Positions 58,301-64,000 of a stretch of DNA of 64,000 nt are shown piece by piece (position 1 is the first letter of the stretch; every line of letters begins with the position of its first letter). The translations under genes and the position numbers were made by a program. The notes under the pieces are model-generated. The model saw nothing but the letters and a program-made list of their open reading frames with translations, made no database searches and was not told where the DNA came from. Source of the DNA: Litsea cubeba (lineage: Eukaryota > Streptophyta > Magnoliopsida > Laurales > Lauraceae); NCBI GenBank assembly GCA_012931725.1, contig CM022949.1:28891640-28955639 (forward strand), written 5' to 3'.

Positions 58301-61266
58301 ATTTTCTTTGCTGGCATTTTGTACCCACAATAGCCAGTACTCTTTTGGTATGCTTCCATAGTAGACAACACTTATTAGCACACTGTACAGATTGTGGACC
58401 ACGGTCCTTAAGTGATACATTTTGACACTTAGACAGCACTGATATAACCATCCTGAAACTAGCGTTATAACAATTGCATCAGCACCATCCAAATTGTGGG
58501 TTATGGTCCTAAAGTGATACATTTTGACACTTAGACAACACTGATATAACCATCCAGAAACTTGAGTTTGTGCATATAGGTGCAGACCTTTAAGACACAG
58601 GCCAAGATGATGGTGACAAAATTAATAAAACTATGGTGGGGATTTTCTAAACTGGATGTGCTTCTACCTACAATGGGTCCACATATATCACAAAACCGGG
58701 TGACCATGATTCTCTGCGGCTTCAAATTTTAGTGCCGATGACATAATGGCATTTCTTAACCTCCCAAGTAGATCTCTTCACAGCAAGAAAAAAACCCATT
58801 TGTCTTTAACTATGGGATAGGTTGTGTTGGTGCCTTCTGCTCATTTCTTTGTAGCGAATTTATGCGAATGTTCACATAATATCACTTCCTATTGATTACA
58901 TAAAGTGTGTATTAAACTCCCACTCTTACTATTCTGCCAAGGGGAAAAAATATCAACACTTGGATACATAGTTATTTGGATTTGGACCCAGACCTGGACG
59001 GCTGGACTTGATTTTTAATCAGGCCCAAACTTTGGACCTGGACCTGATTTCTAACCGGGCCTAAATAAAGGTCCATACTGGGATTTCCCAGTTGGGTCCT
59101 TGGGGTTACTGGGCAAGTGGAGGTCAGTTGACATGACTACTCTCATAAGAGTCACATAGGTTTGAATAGTCTTTTATTCTGGGAGATTTTTGAATTGGAT
59201 TGCCTTTAATGGACATAGAAACCCTTTTTTATTCTTTTATTTTTTATATGCGTGTGGGGTGCATGTCTTTGTTGGCGGGGGTTACTGGGTTGGACGTTTG
59301 GTTTGCTTGTGGAGATGGTAGGTTCCAGTTTACATTTTTCTTCATATGTTTTGAGGTGTTTTAGTTTCATTAGAACTTCAAAAGTGCTAAATAGGAAGAT
59401 GTTGAAGGTAAAAGACATTTGTTCCCTTCATTTTTATTAAAAGAAAAGGTCAGACATCACCTTGTTAAAGTCACAAAAATCTCCAAATAATTTAATAGGT
59501 TATGGTAATTGACTTGTATACAGGTTAGGCTGGACCTAAGACCTATGATGCACGGATACTTCAAAATGGGCAACGTATCGTATCGTGTCGTATCGTATCC
59601 GATACTTCACTTTTTATGTTTTAAATCCGAGTCCCTTCTGCGTCTACAAAGTGTCCTTGCCGTATCCATGCCGTATTTGTGCATCATAGCCTAAGATTGG
59701 ATACCCAACTGGAGTCGACTCAAAAATACCAGTTTTCCGTCCAGGTTTAGACCTAATGGGTTAGGTCTTGATCTATGACCCAAGTCCTGACAAACCTAAA
59801 TAGTAAATACTTTAACAATGTAACCAACTCCAAACTCGAACAATACTAACAGTTAAAAGTCTGGGAATGTGGGGCCACCCTTTTCAAAGACCTAAAGTGT
59901 TTATATGATACCTTAACCCATTTTGACCATTGTTGTAAGGCCACTAAATGGTGGTCAGTAGATAGAGGGTGAAGTTTCTATTTTGATTATCCATTTTGGC
60001 GCCTTAGATCAGATGACTATCCACATCCTGGACTTGATTTATTTATGTATTTATTATTGTTATTATCATTATTATTTTGTAGTTGTCTAGATCCCAAAGT
60101 GTCTTGGAATGAGGTAGAGCTAGTGGACACCATAAACTCTGCAACATGTCCTATCTTGAAAGGGCGTCTGCTATAAGGATCCACATCCCTTGGGTTTTCC
60201 AGAAGGGGGATTTACCTCCTGAGTTTGGATTTTCTGAAAGTGGGCTTCAGGAATTCACTAAGCAGATCACTATAAAGTCATCACAGTTCCACCTTATTCT
60301 ATCAGGAAGGTTTATTTCACTCCAATCAAAGTTCAGCCCAGTGCCATATTGAACACATCTATAACACATGGTTGAAATAAGAAACCCAAGGAAGTCAAAT
60401 TACATGATATACGTGTCAGCAATTTGACGCGAGCACAATTCTAGTTGGAGTAGGATTATCTTTAATGATAGAACAAAGTGTATTAGTTATTTTGAGAGGT
60501 TTAAATTTCAAAATCACTAATGGAAATATAGTGATGGCTTAAAGAATTCGGTCCCACTTGGAAAAATTTGAGCTTTATGCACCATAGTATTTTTGTTGTT
60601 TTTTTTTTATTGACTTATTATTTGAATTCAAAAATTTTTGATGGCTGAATGCATGGAACATTATCACCGTTCTTTTGTTGCTTTCTAATTTTATTTATTC
60701 CAACTTATAAATTTGCATAAGCACGATTAGTTGCAACAGATGAAGTTACTGAAGAAGAAGATGAAGAGATTTCACGAGCATTAGCAGCTTCTATGGAAGA
60801 TGTGAATGCTATTAGGCCGGTTCCTATTGATGACGAAAAAACTGATAAAAAACCTGAAGTTGACAAGGAGGCAGAAACCTATTTAAGTGGAAAACCTAAT
60901 TATCCAACTCTCCCAGAGGAACCAAAGGGCGACAGAAGTCTTCTCTGTAGAGTCAGAGTCCGTCTTCCGGACGGACGAACATGCCAGAGAAATTTCCTTC
61001 GCTCTGATCCAGTACAGGTAAACATTTTTCTCTCAGTAGTTCATTACCTTCCATTCTGTTGGTGCCAATTTTTTGCTGGCATTAATGGTGCCTTTTTGCA
61101 GTTGCTTTGGTCTTTCTGCTCCTCCCAACTGGATGAAGGCGAAACACGTCAGTTCCGCTTGATGCAAGCAATCCCAGGGGCATCAAACTCTCTGGATTAC
61201 GAGAGTAAATTAACTTTTGAAGAATCAGGGTTATCAAATTCAGTGGTTTCTGTCACCTGGAAATGA
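44764..61266 (+). CDS. PUX7: Plant UBX domain-containing protein 7-like, CDC48 adaptor (10 exons, complete)
   Basis: Coding exons: 44764-44862, 49796-49923, 50074-50214, 50884-51079, 52684-52761, 52863-52931, 56128-56271, 56435-56540, 60731-61017, 61102-61266. All junctions are GT-AG and phases agree, giving 1413 nt and 470 aa, close to the Arabidopsis PUX7 length as I recall it. Domains in order: UBA about residues 8-50 (FLEIAVGQSAETARQFLQ), a UAS thioredoxin-like domain about 170-295 (KWLLVNLQ, LNRDTWAN, IPVILVIDP), a ubiquitin-interacting motif about 330-347 (EEDEEISRALAASMED), and a C-terminal UBX about 387-468. Family role: the UBX binds the N-domain of CDC48/p97 while UBA and UIM hold ubiquitin chains, bridging cargo to the segregase in cytosol and nucleus. 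Odd points: a 9-residue linker duplication in exon 3, and introns 1, 6 and 8 of 4.9, 3.2 and 4.2 kb filled with transposons. The frame stays open upstream to 44470, but homologs start near this ATG. Confidence 0.93.
45554..45800 (+). mobile_element. Very small TRIM/SMART element in PUX7 intron 1 (247 bp)
   Basis: LTRs at 45554-45628 (75 bp) and 45724-45800 (77 bp) both start TGTC(A/C)GGA and end TTAACA, sharing TTTGATAT(G/A)CATTGTTCT. The 5' LTR is followed at once by a primer-site-like TGGTATCAATCC. The 3' LTR is preceded by the purine run GTGAGGGGGC. The 95-bp interior holds TTCGAATCC, often seen in plant TRIM interiors. No coding capacity. Target duplications are not visible, and the LTRs are about 80% alike, so it is old. 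Confidence 0.6.
45804..46098 (-). mobile_element. Second TRIM-like element, opposite strand, adjoining the first
   Basis: A 76-bp direct repeat (45804-45879 and 46023-46098) flanks about 140 bp. On the minus strand a primer-site-like TGATATTAGAGCC (46022-46010) follows the upstream repeat, and the purine run CTTGAGGGGGAGTG (45921-45908) precedes the downstream one. This is a miniature LTR layout without coding capacity. LTR edges beyond the 76-bp core are uncertain. Confidence 0.5.
46167..46264 (-). mobile_element. RTE LINE 3' end fragment in PUX7 intron 1
   Basis: GTCCCAACTATGTTGGGATC with a (ATC)n-like start matches the 3' tail of the LINE at 4341-4440. It is a minus-strand, strongly 5'-truncated insertion. 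Confidence 0.65.
47931..48026 (+). repeat. 48-bp tandem duplication in PUX7 intron 1
   Basis: GGGCTGTTCAA(T/G)ACAAGG starts at 47931 and again at 47979, each unit running 48 bp (16 codons) with three or four differences. It lies in a longer open, ORF-like stretch (47830-48477, continuing after the hAT element) that I do not recognise. Confidence 0.85.
48478..49417. mobile_element. Non-autonomous hAT element (940 bp) in PUX7 intron 1, 8-bp TSD
   Basis: GTTGCTAT flanks both sides (48470-48477 and 49418-49425). The ends are TAGGGCCGGC and CAAGGCCGGC (reverse complement of the right end), with subterminal GGCCTAAAGC on both sides. An 8-bp duplication and GGGCCGGC-type ends are typical of plant hAT elements. 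No transposase was seen in the interior. Reading resumes across the empty site in the surrounding ORF-like sequence. Confidence 0.85.
50086..50145 (+). repeat. 27-bp in-frame repeat in PUX7 exon 3
   Basis: GATGTTGGAAATGCAAATGT plus GGGGCAA occurs twice in tandem and then begins a third time (GATGTTGGAAATG). It encodes DVGNANVGQ twice, followed by DVGNE, in the linker between UBA and UAS. Confidence 0.95.
51259..51542 (+). repeat. Tandem duplication, two 142-bp units, PUX7 intron 4
   Basis: The unit from TCTACCCTAGCTCATACA at 51259 repeats from 51401 with a handful of differences, ending in AAAACAGAAGAAAAGG. Recent local duplication, non-coding. Confidence 0.9.
53000..53420 (-). mobile_element. 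L1-type LINE C-terminal fragment, PUX7 intron 6
   Basis: On the minus strand FATMWAIWKEINSRCFQGKSS resembles the tail after the zinc-binding domain in plant L1-like LINE pol proteins (family WAIWKERNRRVFEG). Broken on both sides. Confidence 0.65.
53920..54600 (+). mobile_element. L1-type LINE zinc-binding tail fragment, PUX7 intron 6
   Basis: CPLCLSAEESVDHHLLNCAMAQVIW is the zinc-binding motif (zf-RVT) found after reverse transcriptase in plant L1-like LINEs, here in a frame opening at 53941. After a stop, IWAIWKERNLRCFEGKSS continues in another frame. It runs into a 137-bp tandem duplication. Confidence 0.75.
54308..54581 (+). repeat. Tandem duplication, two 137-bp units
   Basis: GGCATTTTGTTTAAATGGAG starts at 54308 and at 54445. 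The units differ at only a few positions. They lie at the 3' end of the LINE fragment in intron 6. Confidence 0.9.
54645..54718 (-). mobile_element. RTE LINE 3' end fragment, PUX7 intron 6
   Basis: CTTGTCCCAACTATGTTGGG followed by CTCCATTCTGATCTATCTTG matches the tail of the LINE at 4341-4440, again on the minus strand. Confidence 0.65.
55350..55389. repeat. (TG)n microsatellite
   Basis: About 30 bp of TG dinucleotide after a T run, within PUX7 intron 6. Confidence 0.9.
55480..55695 (+). mobile_element. LINE RNase H-like fragment, PUX7 intron 6
   Basis: The frame reads EIKDMCKNVGVVFKNNSGG, then ANVVADLVVKQDID. It resembles the C-terminal half of the RNase H (RVT_3) domain appended to plant L1-like LINEs, where ANxVADxLAKxG is the hallmark. 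Catalytic positions are incomplete. Confidence 0.55.
55697..55740. repeat. Long C tract
   Basis: Near-continuous C from 55697 to about 55735, followed by TCTCT. On the opposite strand it is a G tract able to form G-quadruplexes. The exact length is likely unreliable in sequencing. Confidence 0.85.
58391..58562. repeat. Diverged direct repeat, PUX7 intron 8
   Basis: GTGATACATTTTGACACTTA and its flanks occur at 58391-58460 and 58492-58562 in the same direction (about 70 bp each, about 85% alike). Non-coding. Confidence 0.75.
59543..59689. mobile_element. hAT-type MITE (147 bp), PUX7 intron 8
   Basis: Ends CTATGATGCACGGATAC and CTATGATGCACAAATAC (reverse complement of the right end) match at 14 of 17. 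The flanks CCTAAGAC (59535) and CCTAAGAT (59690) are an 8-bp duplication with one mismatch. The middle has repeated CGTATCGTATC motifs. No coding capacity. Confidence 0.8.
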
Positions 61267-62811
61267 AAGTTTTGGGGCTTGCTGACGTCTTTGGAGAATT
61301 TCTGTCAATTACTCTTTCCCTTTTGTTTATTTTGCTTATGTTGCTTAAACTGGTTAGGAAAACTATATAATTAAAAAATATATATATTGTGGCAGCCTTT
61401 GCCTTTTTAACTTACTGTACATATTTTCTGTGACTGGGTGGTCTTGTACCTAAGTTGTCTGCACACTGCCTTAGTTGAATCTATTAGAAAGATCCTTATT
61501 GTGAACTCCTATGGTGGACAGTATACCAGTGAAGTGAATTTGTATTATTTATCTCTGTTCTTCTGATCAGATGATTTTGCTAGACCACAGGATTTGCTTC
61601 TTGCGTCCAGTGATTTCCATATTGCATCTGGGCCTCATAGGTCGCATTTGTCTGGTCTTTAGCTAATGTCACTGTCCATGATCGTCTGCACTGTTACCAT
61701 TTCAATTTACAAAAAAAAAAAAAAAAAAAAAGGAAATGTCAAGCCTTGCTTTAGAGTTGAGCAGTGGAGATTTTCCTTTCATCTACTGTTCCTATCATGG
61801 ATCTGCCACTGCCACTCTAAAATCAGTTTGTGATGAAGAAAACTAACAATCTTTATAGGTAGTATGGAGGTGGAACTATCTAATTATTAGGTACTTTTCT
61901 TTGGCTGCTCCATTGGTTGTGGGACCTATTAGATGCATCTCATATGGAGTGGAAATTAAAGGGTGACACCATATGAAAGAGAGGAAGAGGGGGGAGATAT
62001 TAAAACTGAAAAATACTTGTGTTGGTACCATTCAGCAAAAGGGGGTTCTGTATCAAGGTCAAAACCTAGGGGCCTGCCTGTTTTGCTTCTCCTTTTACCA
62101 AGTGCATTTTTTTTTGATAGCCTGAGATACCTTATCACAATTGTTTTGTTCTTTGCTGAGACCAATTCATTGCAACCAAGCAAATCAAATGTAGGAGGGC
62201 AGGGAATTGAGTTCTAAGGCATGTCTGGATCTTTGTAAACTGACTTTCACGTGAGCCTGCAGTTGTTTAGATTACCTCTATATTTTTTTGCTAAACTTAG
62301 TTTAGATTACCTAAATACACAAGTATATATGTTTCCTCGTGCAGTAAACCAGTTAACATGTTATTTTTTGCCACATAAGCCTTTATTTTGAAAAAAACAT
62401 ATCCAAATTTGAAATGTCTCTTGGAGATACTCTTAAAAGAGTTCCAGGAAATCGGTGTTATTGGTTTTGCAAGCACTGGATAACTGAGTTCAAGGATCAA
62501 CGGGGCCTATAAGGATCATACAGTAGAATCCATTTATCCATACTGAACACCTCCGCCAAGAGCCTTTTTTGTTCTTATTTGATATATAGTTATGAGATCG
62601 AAGAAGGTCTAAAAGATGGACCTCACACTCCAAGGTTGGAAAACTTGTTGAGTCAATCTTGAGACTTAGAGATTAGGAGTTAGTAATTTTAAAATAATTG
62701 ATTGAATTGTAATAAATAATTATTTGAATTTATAATTATTAATACATGCAAATAGATGTAATCCTAAAAAAAAAAATATGACTTTTAAGTGTAGGAAAAA
62801 ATAGAAAAACT
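61267..62811. other. PUX7 3' UTR and intergenic sequence
   Basis: The first few hundred bases after the TGA should be 3' UTR. A long A run lies at 61710-61730. No further gene was recognised before the tRNA. Confidence 0.4.
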
Positions 62812-62884
62812 TGGAGGTGCGGGGAATCGAACCCCGTGCCTCTCGCATGCGAAGCGAGCGCTCTACCATATGAGCTACACCCCC
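62812..62884 (-). tRNA. tRNA-Ala (anticodon CGC)
   Basis: The minus strand folds as a full cloverleaf of 72 nt plus an A discriminator. The acceptor stem is GGGGGTG with CACCTCC (one G-U pair). The D arm is GCTC-ATATGGTA-GAGC, the anticodon arm CTCGC-TTCGCAT-GCGAG with anticodon CGC, and the T arm CGGGG-TTCGATT-CCCCG. The internal A box (TAGCTCATATGG) and B box (GGTTCGATTCC) are intact. A TTTTT Pol III terminator follows within about 10 nt. There is no encoded CCA, as expected for a plant nuclear gene, and no intron. It looks functional. Confidence 0.95.
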
Positions 62885-64000
62885 TTTTTATTTAAGTTTT
62901 TCTAACAAATATGTAATCAACTAATAGAAAAGCGTTGTTGCACCATTTCCTAGTCAACTCTATACCATAACGATAAATTTTTAATGTTTCCCAATTTATA
63001 AATAGCCTGTGGCAGAGCTTAGGAACTTTTAAATTCCATGAAAAAAAATGGCACGGTCCGATCAATCATGCCACAAAAAAAAAAAAAAAAAAAGGTAGAC
63101 CGGCCTTGTGTTTAACTACTTTCACCCCCAATGAGCTGTATCTAGCCTTAAATATTAGGTCTGATAACTACTCTCACTATTTGATGAGTGTTAATCATAT
63201 CAAATGATTTATTTATAAAAAAGATCTAATTGAAAATCTCCGCTCTATTTTAAATAGTTAAGTGTTTCCAACCCATTAATTAATTAGATTGGAAACACTA
63301 ATCCAAACCCTTACCAAGTTGGGTTCTAATTAGGTCAAGATTTGCTACGCTAGTTACAGTCCCTTTGCATGTGATGCACATGTCAATCCTTTGACTTCTC
63401 TTTTGAAAGCAAAAGAATCACTCCTCCCTCAGTTCAGGCAGTGGAACAAGGCTGGATGAGTCTCAAAGACTTGGTCAGACTTTACAAAGGGTAGTTTATT
63501 TGCAATAATTTACGTATGCAAATGATTCACGTTCTTAATAATTATGTATCGTTATATTTGTTTTTACTCATCTACGCCTGTGATATATAAATGAGATATA
63601 AAATGCGTGTAAATAAGGTCATTTAGACATCAAAATTTTTAAAACTCTTGCAAAAGGGCCCATGTATAGTCTCTCGCAAGGTGATTGCATTCATGTGGGC
63701 CCCATCAATCACCTTTTTTTTTCCATTTTCATAGCCCATATTTACAATTCAAACCATTTAATATGTTTATTTAACTAATAAACTTCAAGAATTTGAAGCT
63801 TGTTATAAGATATGGATCTTGGGTGGATGCCCACTTGTGATAAGATAGGGTTAGAATTAGGGTTCCTCCTTTTTAGTTTACTTTGCCTATAAATAGGCTC
63901 TCTCCCTATGTATTTAGACACAGTTAATGAGATATCAGAAAGGCTCTCTCTTCTCCCTCTAATCTTCTTTCTCTTGGTCTCTCTCTTTTATAACACGTTA
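62885..64000 (+). other. Intergenic, ending in a probable LTR
   Basis: No gene to about 63780. Near the right edge a TATA box (CCTATAAATAGGC, 63888-63900) is followed by about 90 bp of pyrimidine-rich leader, and the window ends in TATAACACGTTA. Plant copia LTR ends often read AACACGTTATCAGCACG across the primer site, so this is probably a copia 5' LTR cut by the window edge. Confidence 0.4.

Overview
This is a stretch of flowering-plant nuclear DNA. It holds two multi-exon protein genes with GT-AG introns, one nuclear tRNA gene, and otherwise a dense layering of plant transposable elements: copia, RTE-type and L1-type LINEs, TRIM/SMART miniature LTR elements, MULE- and hAT-type DNA elements, a Helitron and a tRNA-derived SINE. 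Two genes in 64 kb, with introns of 4-5 kb full of transposon debris, point to a large, repeat-rich genome, probably a woody or early-diverging angiosperm such as a magnoliid. That lineage guess is weak and rests on gene density and intron size only. It is not bacterial, so operons, ribosome binding sites and CRISPR are not expected and none were seen.

Layout. 1-12.7 kb: repeat territory. It has diverged tandem duplications, two small DNA transposons (3.2-3.5 and 3.57-3.93 kb), a decayed RTE LINE on the minus strand (4.3-7.9 kb) broken by the 5' end of an LTR retrotransposon, a (TA)n-flanked MITE (9.8 kb) and a 150-bp MITE (11.55 kb). 12.7-16.3 kb, minus strand: a complete seven-exon bHLH transcription factor gene of the bHLH111/112/123 group (505 aa predicted). 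16.9-20.7 kb: the 5' half of a copia element (LTR, primer site, gag, zinc knuckle, start of integrase) into which a 739-bp Helitron and a MITE have inserted. 20.7-31.3 kb: gene-free, with a SINE (26.6 kb) and a perfect 134-bp palindrome (28.75 kb). 31.3-33.9 kb: a chimera in which a copia reverse transcriptase/RNase H segment lies between two miniature TRIM elements, with microhomology at both joins. 33.9-44.3 kb: gene-free, with a fold-back element, a 991-bp MULE-like element with an exact 9-bp target duplication, a large diverged duplication, and a GC-rich 72-nt hairpin.

44.8-61.3 kb, plus strand: a complete ten-exon gene for a PUX7-like plant UBX-domain protein (470 aa predicted: UBA, UAS thioredoxin-like, UIM, UBX), an adaptor that would link ubiquitinated cargo to the CDC48/p97 ATPase. 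Its introns carry two miniature TRIMs, an hAT element with an exact 8-bp target duplication, L1-type LINE debris and a 147-bp hAT MITE. 62.8 kb, minus strand: tRNA-Ala(CGC). The last ~200 bp look like the inside of an LTR running off the window.

The two protein genes are unrelated in function. No operon-like or clustered pathway is visible. The most unusual material is structural: the TRIM-copia chimera, the perfect palindrome, the MULE-like element with embedded 30-bp palindromes, and the very small TRIM pair. All gene models are read from sequence by splice consensus and protein-family similarity recalled from memory; no database search or transcript evidence was available.
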